A stretch of 64,000 nucleotides of DNA from Nipponacmea schrenckii (lineage: Eukaryota; Mollusca; Gastropoda; Lottiidae), in assembly GCA_030562195.1 (NCBI GenBank), contig CM060202.1, positions 18,710,317 to 18,774,316 of the forward strand, given 5' to 3'. The notes beneath the pieces were generated by a model. The model was not told where the DNA came from. It did not search any database and saw only the letters and a program-made list of their open reading frames with translations. Shown here in pieces: positions 1 through 13,805 of this stretch. The position numbers and the translations under genes are program-made. How positions within the stretch are numbered: the first letter of the stretch is position 1; each line of letters begins with the position of its first letter.

Positions 1-1120
1 AATTTCTGGATTACTAGAATTAAATGAATTGAATGTCATTTGGCTGACTTCTGCTCCTTTTTTCTGAATCCAGAGAAATGCTGTAATGAAATAAGATTTT
101 CACTTATATTGTGACTGGTTATCTAGAATCTGTTGTTCTGTATCCAATACATGTTACCACGGAAATACATGTTTCTCTTGTAAAACTGGTGAAGAATGAT
201 TTATTCAAAACAAAAAAAAATGTTTTCCATTACATCTTATCTTGATCTATATTGGGTAATGTTTCTATGTTTTGTGGAGGCTTATTGAGAATCCTTTATT
301 AGAATACATAAATATGAAAAAAAAAACTGAAATATTTTAAAGTTTAAAAAAAATCCAATTAAACTACACAAAGAATATACAAGTATTGTGTTTCCGTTGG
401 TTTGTTTACAAGTTTATTATGTCTAGTGGAAGATTATCTTTATAATGTGTTAAAACGTTTCTTATTACATGTTATATCTAATTTTATACATAACACAATC
501 CTACCTTACCTTTCTTAACAAATAATCCACATAATTAGTGGCAGACATATTGAATTAATCAGTGTAAAATTAACGACTTAATTCATTGGTGTTGATGACA
601 TCATTCAAGATTACATTTCTACATTAGAATTTTATTTTCAAAGTTTGTGACAAGATAATGAATAAAAAGCTATTATTTTTTTGTTGTTGAAAAGAATTTT
701 GTCATTTATTACTACCCACTTGCCTACCCTACTACATCAGCACAGATTTTTTTTCTTTCTGTCTGCCTACTGTTAGAAAGGGATAGTAAAAGGTAACAGC
801 ATTGCTTTAGAATGAATGGAGTTTTCCTACTTTTCTACACAACATTGCTTTAGATGACTCAAGTGGCAGTGTAAATGTTTCATACAAAACAATGGTACTT
901 TATTAAGAAAAAGTATTTGGCATCATCCTATAAAACTTAAGGTTGCTATGCCTATGTGAACAAGTAGACATGCTCATATTCTATGAACAATGTCTTGCAT
1001 GAAGAAACTCAATTTATAATTGCTGAGAAAACAAAGTACCAGTCTATTGCTTTTTTTTTTGTTGGTTACTGTTTTAGACATAGTTATCAACTATTATACT
1101 AGTCCTTTCTGTCATTTCAG

Positions 1121-1162
1121 ATTAACAGTGTTCTGTACTTGTGTTGTCATCACCTAGTAATT
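1121..1162 (+). other. Short exon-like segment, unassigned
   Basis: A very good 3' splice site (AGTCCTTTCTGTCATTTCAG, ending at 1120) is followed 42 bp later by ATT|GTAAGT, a good 5' splice site except that the last exon base is T. One frame is open across all 14 codons (phase 0 in and out); the other two contain stops. It could be a small cassette exon, a 5' UTR exon or chance. No protein family is recognisable from 14 codons. RNA evidence would be needed to accept it. Confidence 0.12.
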
Positions 1163-1859
1163 GTAAGTATAAATTTTTCTTCTTCATGTCTTTACTGGAT
1201 AGCCTTTCACACTGGTACTATTTATTAACATAGACAATCCTTGGCCATCTTTTAGAATTAACTATTAAATTACAAAAACCTGTCATTACAAGAAAACATT
1301 TGTCAAAAAAAAAGAAAGTGGGCAAATTTTAGAATATATCTTCCTTGGCCGATCTTATTGAATAGCTGTGAAGAAAGAATGTCCTCTCTGCTACAGCTCA
1401 AACCCTAGAACAGATTAAAAAGTTGACCCTACAGTTCCAAGTCTGACATTGATCGTCTGAATTATAAGTAAAGAACAGAACAAGAACAGAACAGTTTTAG
1501 GTGCATCTCATTCAAGAAAATTAATGAAATATAAACTATAGATTTCATTCGATTGGATTTGCATAAATATACTGAAATAAAACTGATTTTCAAATTATTT
1601 TTTAGCCTGACATGAAGTCTACATCTTCACCATTCTTTGTTATAACAAACATTATATTTGACAAATTGTATTTTTTTGTTAATATATGTGATTTAGGCTT
1701 TACTGTTTAAAATATGCAAATTTTCCTTTGATAAACCAAACAATGTGATCAGTTTTATAATCGAATTGCATGTTTGACAATAATAGCTTCTTCGGTAAAG
1801 TAAAAACTTCAAACAGTCAAGTCTTTTGATACAAAACAATTACATAGTCAACTAGTCAA

Positions 1860-1978
1860 ATTAAAATTCCGATTTGTTACATTTTAAGAGCCCAATGGCT
1901 ATACATTGTACACCACAATACTAGGACAAAAAGACGTAATTATTGTGTTAACGTGGTGGAATTTTAATCTTTTATAAT
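1860..1978. repeat. 11-bp inverted repeat bounding 119 bp
   Basis: ATTAAAATTCC at 1860-1870 is matched perfectly in inverted orientation by GGAATTTTAAT at 1968-1978. The arrangement resembles a very small non-autonomous inverted-repeat element. No clear target-site duplication and no second copy were seen in the window, so a chance palindrome in AT-rich DNA is possible. Confidence 0.3.
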
Positions 1979-3027
1979 CTCCTAATTGAAGAGCTTGAGT
2001 CAATGACTTGACCAAAAGATAAGATCTGAATACAAAAAACTGTCAGTAATTGTCTGGTCTGTTTATTGTAGGACGAAAGAGGTTTATTGTTAACAATTGA
2101 TGTTACTCTATTTAGAATTGAGGTTGTGTTTGTGGTCTAGGTTAATAGGTTTGATGAGTACATTCAAGATCCTGAAACAAGTTAAATTGTTACATGTTGG
2201 AGTGATATTGCAACTGAAATTGCATAATCATTAATTTGTAACTTGAAGTAATAGCTTGAACTGCCAAGGTTTTTAAGGGATTTCAAGTTTTGATGCAAAC
2301 AAATTTGAAGATTATGTAGAAGTATCTCATTGATTCATCAAACAGACAGAGTTGCTTGTCCTGCTGTACTTATTCCCCTTGCCCTGTTTGTATTGATCTA
2401 AGTTTTGAGAGAACTTGTTGTTTTTTTTTCTAGCATTGTTATTCCATCAGAATATGTCATCTGATATTCTCTTGAAGGTCATCCTTTGTTTCCTTTGAAA
2501 ACACCATCATGACAGTCGCAGATGAAGTGAAGTAGGATTTAAGATGGAGGCTAATCCAGATTGTCAGTACCTAAAATACTTCTCATGAATTGTCAAGTTG
2601 TTAAGCGTTTTACCTGGTACAATCATATTCTTTCCTCGCTCTTGACATACAGTAAAGGGGATTAACTCCGGATTGTTTTGGCGACTGTCAGGCTGTTTAG
2701 ATGATGGAAAGGGTATTAAAGGTGGGGTGCTTTGATGGTGGAAGATTAAGTCCCTGGTCTAATACCACTTGATAATGATTGGGTATTATGATTGTTACAT
2801 AAATGTTTCATTGGGATTTTTTTTTTTCATCGTTGACTTATTCTGAAACTGCTACTTTTAATTCTTCTGAAGTGAGGAAATATTGATGTTACAAAAGCTT
2901 TCTGTAATAATCTTATTGTAATACAATATAATCCCTGCTCTTTGTCTTGTGAACATTGTTTCTCATTCAACAACTTCCAACAACATCTAAATTTAACATA
3001 ATGATTGTTACTATAGAAATTAAATCC

Positions 3028-3084
3028 TAAGTACTAAAAGTTGAACTATTCAATGTTAAGTACTAAAAGTTGAACTATTCAATG
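3028..3084. repeat. 29-bp direct duplication, two copies
   Basis: A 28-bp block beginning TAAGTACTAAAAGTTG occurs at 3028 and again at 3057 (period 29) with no difference visible between copies. This is a recent local tandem duplication in otherwise unique non-coding DNA. Confidence 0.92.
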
Positions 3085-6000
3085 AGCTAGACTGCATCAA
3101 ACTGTGAAGCACTAAATGTTACTTATAGACTTATGTCATTTAAATTACAGTAATGGCAGCTAAAGGTCTATTTTCAACTTGTTTTTATGTTATTTGTTGT
3201 CTTTGGTGAGGTTGGATACAGAAACAATGTTATTGATGTTATTAAAGTACAGGTCAATTAAATTCAGTTTCAACTTTGAATGCAGGCTTTTAACAATGCT
3301 GTTTTTGGTTGTTAAATTGCTTCTTCAGTTAATAGCCTATCTTTTCGTGTATGCAGATAACAGTTGTGACAGGAAAAACAACTAGCTTATTGTCTACATC
3401 TGTAATTGAAAGGAAATAGCAGAAGAAATTCACACATGGTTTTATGACATTAAAAGTAATTTTGCTTTCTAAAAATAATACAAAATCAACAGAACATTTG
3501 AAACTGTTGAAGCATTGGGGAGATAAAGCAGTCAGTGAGATATGTAGACTAATAAACACCTTGAAGTTGGTATATATCGCTTCTGACATGGCAGGATATA
3601 GTACCTGTTCCAATGGTTTCTGCTTCTCTCCTAATCAGCATTCATCTACTTGATGTAGTAAACAGTGGATTATAAAAAATAAATATTATTTTGAACATTA
3701 ACCTCTTGTGTTGACAGCAAATAGGGCAGATCAACCTATATTATATGATAACTGCTTGATTGGTAATATATGTTATGCATTGGAATTAAGTTGAAAATAA
3801 AGGTGTATGTAATATGTGGACATAGCCCCCTCTTATTAACTAATTTGAATGTTTTTATTCTATTCTATATACATTAATAAGGGAACTGACATTTGTTATT
3901 AAGAATCACTAATGTTATTTGCCAAACGTATAACATATAGATATGGTAAAAATAAAACTGGACAAATGAGATAAATACTGGTATTCACATAACCACCAAG
4001 TCACAAGTTGGTCCCTATCAGGATATATTGTATGTGATGGAATTTGATATAAGGTTAAAGATATATCACAGGCTTTGAGGCAGATATTTTGAAGCTGCAA
4101 TACTAAACCATATGAAGTGTTGCAAAAGAAATTATTTGAGGGGTCAAAATTGCTACCTTAAGTGATAAATTTATTCTAATGTCCTATGAAAAAAAGGTTT
4201 CTGTCAATGCAGGTTCTATTAGACTGAAATCTACCCTGCCTAGATACAGTTGGATAGAGATAAGTATGTAACAGACTGTAAATAATGTTATAGACATGTA
4301 CAGTGTGATAATATTTTAGATTAGTCTTTGAAGTTAGAGAAAGGTTGGGATGTTTACTGATAATAATAAAAATACCTGTATGTAGCAAATGGTAATATAC
4401 ATATTTATTTACCTACCTCCAACTTTTAGTATCAAATGTAGCGTATTGCAGTTTTGACTGGTAATAAATGAACACATGTAGGCCTAAAGCTCAGGGGAAA
4501 TGCCTGTATTTCCCAATGTTAGTGCTAATATGTATCTACATTTTGCCCCCTAGATATTATTTTTAAAGTTTCCATGGGAAATATTTGAGAGTGACGTTTT
4601 TTTTTATTACAGATGTAAATTAAAAAATATATTTATTTCCCTGCAAATTTTTGTTCTTCATGCCTTATCCCTGCCTTTAAATTTATAAAAATTATTAGTC
4701 TAGATTGACCAGTCTTGTCATTTTTAAGAATTGAAAGTGACAATAGATGATCAGGCTCAAGATTCTTTGGAAACCATGTTCACATGCATCTGCAATTGTT
4801 TACGACCTCTGATCTTCTTTCCCTCAGGATGTTTGAAACTGGTTCTGTTTTAATTTCCTCACACAATCCCATATCCTTTACTTTCTGTTCAAGACTAGTG
4901 CCTTATCTGGTACAACACTGAACCTGCTTTTCTTCCCTCAGGACTTCTTTAATTGGTTTTTAACTTTGTTTATTTTAAAAATTTTAAATCTTGCAAAAAA
5001 ACATGGAATTTGGAAACTTGAGTCAAAAATTTTTTTATTTTTTAAAACATCAAGTCTTAATCTGACAGAAGTGGTTTGAATTGTAGCAATATTGAGAAAG
5101 ATTTCATTTCTTGCTTTTTCTCACTTCTGAAGAATTTGAAGTGAGCCATTATTAGACCATTCTTTTGTCTTAGCCGCGTGTTACACCCAAACTATTGGTG
5201 TAATTTTATCTTGAGAGTTTTAGAGTATTAGTATGTAATGGCCTTAGTCAGGTATCATCAGCTATCTTTCTGCCTATTTTAAAATATTTTACATGAAACT
5301 CTATACCCATTTTCGAAAAATAAATATTGTTTCTCTGTAAGCTGTTCACGGTAAGCTGAAAATAATATCTGAAACACCATAGGGGAGGACCAGAAAAATA
5401 GAAAACAATTCCTAACCTGGGGTAACATTGAGAACTCAGTGTGCTCTCAGAAATTATGTCAGTTGTAACGTCATGGTATGTTATCTTCTATTATACAAAA
5501 CTGTTACATACAAATTATTGTTGAAGGGGGCCATCTTTGATCACCTCTCATTTATCGTAATAGAAATGTCAGAGGCAAGCAGACGGCGAGAAGATCTCAA
5601 AAGGGAGATAATCAAACAAAGTTAGCAACTGGAGTAGTTGGTGTTGATATTATGGGAGGAGTAGGTGATTTTTTTGGTGCCGTTCTTTCTAGCTCAGTCT
5701 CTAAGCTCAGTTCAGAAGATGCCACAACCTAACATTCCTGCAATGATGTTTTAGCTTAGTTATCATAGAATGTACAAAGTCATTGAAAAGTTTGGATCAC
5801 CAGTATTGGATAGAAAGATCTATTTTAGAACTTAAGAAAGGCATATTTGAAAGCATGTTAATTAAGCTATTTTAAAGTTTAAATACATAATCATCTGTTC
5901 ATTCCATTTCTGATATAATGATATTGTTTTAACCTTGATGGGTATGCTTGTGACAATTTTAATACCTAAACTTAGTCACATCTTTTAGACAGATCTTGGA

Positions 6001-6531
6001 TTAGAATGCCCTAAAAATCTAGGAGCTTTATTGTGGATAATCAATTTTCCCTACCAAAAATTTTATGGTGATATATAGGTCATAATGATGTTTGATTTCT
6101 TTGATCCTAAAAACACACATTGACCTCATGTTTTCTGTTCAACCTGTGTTGTCCATGTGACTAACCACTGCCCAGTTATTATATATAATATTCAACAAAA
6201 ACCTCATGTTTCTACACCATCATTATCCTAACCATCTAATAGCCTCCATCTTTGTTTACAATATAGCCCATAACTACAAGATTTATTACATATGTTTGTA
6301 TACTGAAGTTGGCTTGGCCTTTTTCATTCCTGTCTCAATTTGCAAGCTGGAATGCTGTGTGATATGGATATGCACTTTACTAATGGAGGTGTGATTGGTA
6401 CCAGACCTCTGTTTGTTTTGTGTGGAATGGAATATGAAGTAGAATAGCATTGAATCAGGGAATAAAATAGAAATAAGTCCTTCAGTAGTGTGTTGACATT
6501 TTGAAAGTCACTTACACAAAATGGAGCTCAC
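3085..6531. other. Non-coding stretch, no supported gene
   Basis: No splice-supported exon or RNA gene was found. Open frames at 3444-3653 (+, 69 codons) and 3329-3613 (-, 94 codons) overlap on opposite strands, which is typical of chance ORFs. Near 5598 the motif AAGGGAGATAA occurs; I recall similar motifs as common in mollusc transcripts, but nothing more can be built on it here. Confidence 0.55.
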
Positions 6532-6667
6532 CATTAACTTTTGGCTCCAAACCAAAACTTGACTTTGCAATCTCTGATTTATTTCTGTTGAAAATATTTC
6601 TGAGGGTAAAGAGAGTTCTCTGGGTAACCTCTCCCCTTGAAAAAGTTCATTGGAATGCTGTAATTTT
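6532..6667 (-). CDS. Candidate internal coding exon, unidentified protein
   Basis: This is a minus-strand segment of 136 nt. Its 3' splice site has an unusually long pyrimidine tract (CTTCCTCTTTCTATATGTCTTAG on the minus strand, given as key bases around the AG at 6668-6669) and its 5' splice site reads ATG|GTGAGC. One frame is open throughout: it enters in phase 2 and leaves in phase 0, giving 45 codons. The peptide begins KLQHSNELFQ and ends VLVWSQKLM and is richer in charged and polar residues than most chance frames here. I do not recognise the family, and no partner exon with matching phase was found. It may be a real exon of a minus-strand gene, a decayed exon, or chance. Confidence 0.28.
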
Positions 6668-6710
6668 CTAAGACATATAGAAAGAGGAAGATAACAATTA
6701 AGAACACAAG

Positions 6711-6826
6711 CAAGATATAACAATATACTACTTCTAGATTTATAAGATACTACATTATTACTTGATATCTTTACTTAAATGAGTAGCATGTCTTCAAACC
6801 AAGAAGTAGTATATCCATATATTGCT
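6711..6826. mobile_element. Small inverted-repeat element (MITE-like), 116 bp
   Basis: The ends are inverted copies of each other. A 13-bp core is perfect (ATATACTACTTCT at 6723-6735 against AGAAGTAGTATAT at 6802-6814), and the similarity continues outward to about 25 bp with a few mismatches. The terminal motif recurs at 48.3 kb and 59.9 kb (GATATATGGATATACTA there), so it belongs to a dispersed family rather than being a single palindrome. There is no coding capacity, so it would depend on another element's transposase. Target-site duplication was not resolved. Confidence 0.5.
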
Positions 6827-9800
6827 GGTTTTTTTTTTATATAATTTTTGTAAGTTTTTAGTAACACTCAATCAAGTATTTGGTATTTAAATGAGGTGAT
6901 TGAAATACCACTACTAGAGAAACGGTTGTTGTTGAGAGCAAGGAATAAATGTTTCAATATGCAACAAAATATTACATTGTTATGATTGTAGAATAACATG
7001 AATATTAGTAGAACTATCAACTGCAGATAAGAAAAATCTGTTTTTAATTAAGAGAACAAACCTTCAACATGTAGAGGTCATGAGATACCACTTCAAAGAA
7101 TCAGGCACTTGAAATATGCACATTTATATGCATGAAATGTTATTTGGTAGGGATGAAACATTATTTGAGATATAATGCCACTTGAATTATATCTGGTCTA
7201 AATATAGTACACAACATGTTATTGTCCTTCTGTTATTTTTCTGCCTTTTTTAGACAGCTGTTTGGCTTCTTTAAGCTTGGTTGCCCTTGGTCAGAAGTGA
7301 AATTCAAAATAACAAACACAGTGAAAAATCAATGCAAAAGCTGAAATAAATAAGTTTAGTTTAATGTGAAGCATTATCCATTTGACGAAATAACTTCTAA
7401 TTTTCATAAAGGGAAAAGGTTTTATCAAATTATACCGACTTGTTTTTAATACAATTATTTACAGAGAAAGAAACGTATTTTATTGAAAAGTGGCTTAAGT
7501 TGCATTATCTTAGGATTGTCCTGTATCCACCTTGGTATCATATACAACAATTGAGGAGGGTATCTAATTATGTAACGTTACTTAGGAAGTGAAAACCATT
7601 TTGTATAGGTATGATGATTATAGATTTATTATAAATATGCACTGAGAAGACTTCCGCCATTTTTATTTTTATAATCAAGTGGCATTTCATTTATTCTAAA
7701 CTTTACTCACCAAACATGAGTAGGGTGGAATAAATCCATATCAAATACACGTGGTTTTCATATTTTACACATGGTTTTAAATGTTTTAGACTGATTGAAT
7801 TGCCGGCATATACAGAAATAATTTCTATTGAAATATACAAATTGAGGATGGTCTTGGCAATTATTCAGTCGTCAGTGCAAATTGGTGTAAAATGTTATAA
7901 AATAATGTATTTAACACATGTAAAGTTACGTCAACAATCGTATCATATTCAGCCTTTTCTACTTCCTTTTGTTGTGAAAGGGTGTGAGGCACAAGAACGT
8001 GAAAAGATAAATGATAATGCTACCATTTCACATTAAATGTAGCTTAATTTGAGCTTCGTAGAAAAGTTTATCTTTTGTGATTGGATAGTCAAATAGTATA
8101 AAATATTCAATGTTACTTTCCAAAATGATATCTTATATTCTTTGCAATAAAATATCAAAGAAAATATTTTCAGTTACTTTTCCCATCTATCTTTTTAAAT
8201 TTAATGAATTTTGAAATAGATTTGTCTTGGACTTCAGAAGTAGGCTAAGTACCAAGATGACATCTCAAGGTCAATAGATGTGGCATTAACACAGATTTGA
8301 CAAAAACCATATTAAATACAACTTTAAACAACAGTTACAAAGACATAACTTATCATTATATTACTTTATAACAGATTGATGGTCACGTCTGCTCATTTTT
8401 AAAAAGATTCTTTGATACATCAAAGATGCCAAGAGAGCAGAAAAGCTTGGAAATTTATGATAAAGTTGGTGATAAAGTCTAGAAATCAGAGATACATTAG
8501 GTTTCAAAATAAATGTTATTCAAGCAGAAATGAAACATGTCAACCTTCTGACCTAATCATATTTCATTCTAAGAATTTTAATCACAAGAACCAAACCACA
8601 TATATTTATCACATCTGATTCAGAAGAAATGTGGTAACACCAACCATTGTAAAACAGTGAGCAAGCAAATCAATTTACTTTAGTCCTGTGCTGGTATGGT
8701 CCCATACAGCCCTCAGCCCTCGATTTTGAAATCAAACCATGGTACAAGAGTATCCTTTAAGTAAAATCAAAAGTTGAAAATGTTTCAGTAATTTCTAACT
8801 GAAGACAACAGAGGCCATCCTTCTTCTATCCTTTTGGACTACCACTATCATTTACTTCTTCATTTTATACTCAGACCCATATCACTGGTGTGTTTGCTAA
8901 TGGCATAATGCAGCATAAATATCATGATCAATTAAAAAATTACAAAGGAACAAATTTTTAACCATATAAAAAACATCAAATATACAACAATACAAATGTA
9001 TTATGTACATGAGAAATTACAAGTTATAGCTGAATGGAATAGAATATTGTATAAACAGAAAAGGATGATTTAAGACAAATTTATTTTACATTATTCTATC
9101 TTTGTCATTCTTGTGTCATGACTTAAAAACATGTGGTGTATTTTTATATATCATGATATTGTATCAGGAGCAAAATAAGACTCAATTGTTCTGTAAATAT
9201 TTTAAATTATAATTGGAAACATGATGTATTGTTCTCTGTGGGTCACAAATATTTGGCTCCCATGACCTCATTGTCTTTATAATAAACAGGATTTCTGGTG
9301 CCAATGTGGTTTAAATTTTCACCAAGTTATTCTAAGTAGGGTAGTATCAGAAGATATTGATGAAAATTTTGATTTGAAACATCATCTGTCTCTGTATCTG
9401 TCCAATTTATCTCTATTTCTGCTACACATGGCGGCCATATTGTCATTTCTATACCTTTTTGGTGGTCCCTTAGAAATTCGAAAATATTTAATATTAATTA
9501 TTCCATTTCAAAATGAAAGCATTCTGAAATTCTTAAATCAACAATATTTCTTGGAGAATCTTTGAAATATTCAAGAACTCTTTCATATCGGGTGGCCAAG
9601 ACTTGAAGACAAATGAAAAGAATTAATTTCTAAATAAAAGGTTAAAAGCTTTAGCCTCGTGATTTATGACCCTTGATGAAGAATCTAAAAACTATGTTTA
9701 GTGAAATATTTAAAAATTTTATTTGACCAAGAAGACAAATGAATATTTATTTAGGAAGATTTTTTAAAAATAAATGACTTTTTCTTCCTAGACTCTATCT

Positions 9801-12040
9801 ATCATTGTCAAAATTAAACTAGTATTTGGTTTTTAATTTCTGTATCTATATGTTTTACTGTCGCCTGTGAAATTATATGAAAACAAAAAGCCATATGAAG
9901 TTGAATATTTCGGCTGAGAGAAACAGACTGATTGTTCTGCTAAAGATTCCAGACTATCTATTACCTTCAGTAAAATTTCAATTTTCTTTTAAAAATGATT
10001 CAAGTATTACAGATAGCATTATTGCCAGGATAATTATGAAATTTGAAACCATGAAGAACTCAAATTACTGAATAGAAGTACATTGCTACATTGGGCCATT
10101 TTTTCTCTATCATATTGTAAACCAAGTTCTGGACTATCATGCATGATCAAGTAGAAAATATTTCAGAGTGTCAGTATGGTGTTCTAGAAGAACTGAAGAA
10201 TATCCTGTCCATACATGTAGGTTCTCAAATATTAACAATACAGAATTTTATTGTTATTTCAATAGGTACGTCATATTAAAATTGAAAATACTGTAAACAA
10301 GAGCAAATCTTGATTACATTTCTGTTCAATTATTGACAATTGTAGGCCTTAATATGTTTTAACTGAAATTTACCACTTAACCACTGGTTTATGTTTAAAG
10401 AATTTTTGTCATATAATCCTCATCAAGACTCTCTTAGATTGGATCGTCAGGGTAGATTTATCAAAAGTTTTATCAAAAACTTTCTTTTTGAAATATGCCT
10501 ATAACAAATATATATTCCACACTGAGACTCCACCTAAGGTTAGAACCTACAACTCTTCCTGAGGTGAAGTTTTTGAAGTGCCAGAAATTTAAACCTGTAA
10601 GTTAAAATAAACATAAAAAGATAAGTTTTGACCCTAATTCTTTGTTTAAAAAAGAAAGTAGCATGTCAGTCTAATTTTTTTCAACATCTGTCAAACACAT
10701 TTCACCAAGTTTACTACTTTCTTGTACTAAAATATCTTCTTCCTAAAACTTGATACATAGTTTAAAAAATCTAAGTCATATCTTCAACCTTACTTTAATT
10801 TGACACAATGAAAAACATTCTTTACTTTCTGTTTATTCTGATTTCTCTCATAGTGTGATTTAATAGATTATAGAAATAAATCATAAGGTTAGTACTGAAA
10901 CTTAAATCAAATCACAAGCATTTTATCTTATCATCAGTATATACTGGTAAACTATGCAATACATGTCCATTTTATGCTTGATATTTTCTTTTACTTTAAT
11001 GCAGTATCTCAATAAGTAATGAATAGGATTTTTTTTCTGATCAATTCTTTGTGCCTAGTACAGCAGTATTTTTATGTTCAAGTATAACAGTTTTTTAGAG
11101 GTCCAAGTACAACAGTAAAATACAGAATATGATCAGATCAATCTGCACCATGAAAGTACAGTAAAGAATCTTCATGATCTAAGTACAAAGAAGAGTCTTT
11201 ATCAAAGAATCATGATAGAGAAACTGTACCATGATAAATTAAGTCTTAAATACAGCAGTTAATAAACTAAATATATTTAATATCCACTAAGTATTAAGAG
11301 TTTCACTATAAATTGTGCAATATGTAAGAAATAATTTAATGAAGTCTAAAGATTACAACAAAGGAAGTATATTTCTTTTCTTTCAGACTCTCTATGCACC
11401 ATTTAACTTGCATTTATTAGATTTAAAATTTTGTTGAATAAACCCAATTCTACGTCTGTCTGGAGGAGATTTCATAGATTTTCAATTTTTGTCTTGTGAT
11501 CAAAGAGAATGGAGATGTTCCTGGTTTAGTAAGAAAGTAGACAAGAGTTAAAAATCAATTATTGATCAATCATATAATGATAGTAGATCTACTTGCTTGG
11601 GTAACCATGTGTTTTAACTTGAAAAAGAGAAAATCTTGGATAGTTTAATACACAATTGCTGTATATTAACCAGCTAATAACTTACTGGTAAATAATTGAG
11701 AATAAGTATAATGTTGAAGCTAACTAAGATGACTATTGGACTTAGTGATTTAGATCTTAGAGTAACATAAGGTTGAACTGGATTGGAGGCAGCAGAAAAA
11801 AGGCATCTCTGTATAACCCTAATTAGATCAATGAAAGCATGGTGTCGAAACATAACTTATTCAAACAAAATGATCCATGGCATACACATAGTATGTTTAA
11901 TGTGTTTTAAATGGAAGTTATATATTAAAGTCAAGATTTATAGTCTAGAAACTCAATTTTTGTAGTGAGAAATCATTGAACTTTATCCTTTTGATCATAA
12001 GTGGAATAGTTTGGACAATAGAAACAACTATATTTTACAG
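6827..12040. other. Non-coding stretch, no supported gene
   Basis: No exon with convincing splice sites and no RNA gene were seen. Several open frames of 60-80 codons exist (for example 7800-8036 and 9877-10071 on the plus strand), but they have no flanking splice signals, no recognisable motifs and the amino-acid make-up expected from AT-rich DNA. A GGCGGCCATATTG sequence near 9430 resembles a YY1-type site, but it stands alone. The stretch reads as intron or intergenic. Confidence 0.55.
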
Positions 12041-12175
12041 GGGTAACAACTTAGGTTCACAAGTCCTCCGTGACAGGGATCCTTTCTACAAGCAGGTCCT
12101 TCCCCAAACCTCTTGGCATTGATCTTTTCCGGATTATCCATACCCATACCCATTTACAGTTGAGTGGACTGGAAT
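12041..12175. repeat. Dispersed repeat fragment, SINE-like
   Basis: This segment is visibly richer in G+C than its surroundings and contains CCATACCCATTTACAG, a motif I recall from invertebrate SINE-type repeats. An 18-bp stretch of the same motif recurs in the opposite orientation at about 36957-36976 in this window. The boundaries are approximate. Assignment to a family is from memory and would need a repeat-library search. Confidence 0.3.
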
Positions 12176-13805
12176 TGTGAGTGAAGATAATAGATTGAAA
12201 TTGGAACAAGCATTATCTGAGTTGAAATGATGGTATGATGGTGTTAACATGGTTTATCTAGCTGTAGATTTATCTAGAGTATATTCTAGTATATAACATG
12301 TAAACTATCTGTTATTATAACTTATCATTAATCTAATGTTACAGGTGATTCAGAAAGATCATACAGCCCAGGGGGTAGTGTGGCACAATTCTTACTCTTC
12401 TTATTACATTATAATATCTAGAGTAATAGCATTATTTGATATAACTGATTTGTGCTGTATCATCACATCACATGCTACTTCGTATAAATGATGGCCATTT
12501 AAAATATAAAATACATTGGTTACAGTGTAGCTTTCAACCTGGACTTGATTTCTTAGGTTGCTATTTTGCCTGATTTATTAACTCATAGAAATTAGGAGTC
12601 ACAGCTATGTTTTTTACACCTGATATTGTCTATGGTAGATTTTCATAGCTTCTGTATTTCAATGCCTTGCTAAATAAGAAATGTCATTTTGGCATTCTGA
12701 AAAATATTGTGACCTACTTCAGCTGGCAATCGTTTATTTATTCCAATTATCTGACCAATCAAAAACATTCTTTGCAATGTATCAATTTCTATTCAAATTA
12801 CCAGATAAATTTGGACAAAACTAAGGTGAAGAAATGATAAATTAGATGTTAAACTAAGGAATGGTGTTAATAGACACACTGTTGGTAAAATATAGGTAAC
12901 TTTTGGTACAATCTTGATAAAATAGTCAACTAGTCAACACTCTGGAAGATAACTCACTAATATCATTGATGAACTAGTATATTAGTATTAATCAGACCTG
13001 GTTGTATGCAGGTGGTGTCATTTGATATTGGAAGACCTTTCAGCTGAAATTTTAGCCAACCTATATTCCAGGACAAACCACCTTCAAAAACCAATAAGGA
13101 ACCATTTAGATAAAATGGGAATCAGAATATTGCTGGATCCCCTGGTAATGCTAATATGTTTCAAATTCCAAAAAGAGACCAATAGTCCACAACTATCTTA
13201 AGGATAAATTCTGGATAAAGTCCCTGAAGGTCCAGTTATGTGATTTCCTAATTCTGATAATTCAAAAGAAGTTAATAAGTTTGAGGTAGAATTCAGTACA
13301 GAAAGATTAATTATTGTATCAGTTTCTAGGTTATGACAACCTTTATTGATATTTGTCTTAATACCTGACCTAGTATGAAGTGAGAGGATTCCATAAGATA
13401 CAGTAATCTTTTAGAACAATTCAGCCCTTCTCACAGTATCACCTCTAAGAATTAGGCCAGTATATTTGGCACCAAATAACATTCAATATAACTGATTAGA
13501 ATTCTGTAGTTCCTGGAATCATATAGACCAAGTGTTGAGAGAAATCATTCAAACTGAGAGACCAAGCTCACATTTCAATCTTAGTTAAGCTACTATCCTG
13601 CCAAGTTTGAGTACCTTTTAGCTCATTGTATAGAGGTGTGCAGTAAATTGTCTGACTAAGATGACTTAAAAAATATTCTTTCCAGTTTAGTCTTAACTTT
13701 AAAAAGAGTATCTAGTCAATGAAAATGTTGTCAACACTTGAGTGAGTTATTGAAATATATTACTGCTTTTTCCATGTCACCCCTTCGTCCTGCATTGCTG
13801 AAAAG
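12176..13805. other. Non-coding stretch
   Basis: No gene was seen. At 12367-12376 there is a CCCAGGGGGT motif shared with the GC-rich hairpin at 24.2 kb and a similar structure at 43.9 kb. Otherwise this is ordinary AT-rich sequence with stops in all frames. Confidence 0.55.

Larger units (their letters stand above)
1..3027. other. AT-rich non-coding stretch
   Basis: No convincing gene is visible on either strand. The sequence is AT-rich with homopolymer runs of T and A and frequent stops in all frames. Two minor items are entered separately: an exon-like segment at 1121-1162 and an inverted repeat at 1860-1978. The stretch reads as intron or intergenic DNA. Confidence 0.6.

Noticed and set aside
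1..190. Cysteine-rich stretch reading CCSVSNTCYHGNTCFSC, EGF-like at first sight
   Set aside because: Spacing does not fit an EGF domain; it is bounded by in-frame stops within about 36 codons, and TGT codons are common in T-rich DNA.
3329..3653. Overlapping 94-codon (-) and 69-codon (+) frames
   Set aside because: Antisense overlap and lack of splice sites indicate chance ORFs, although the plus peptide looked superficially protein-like.
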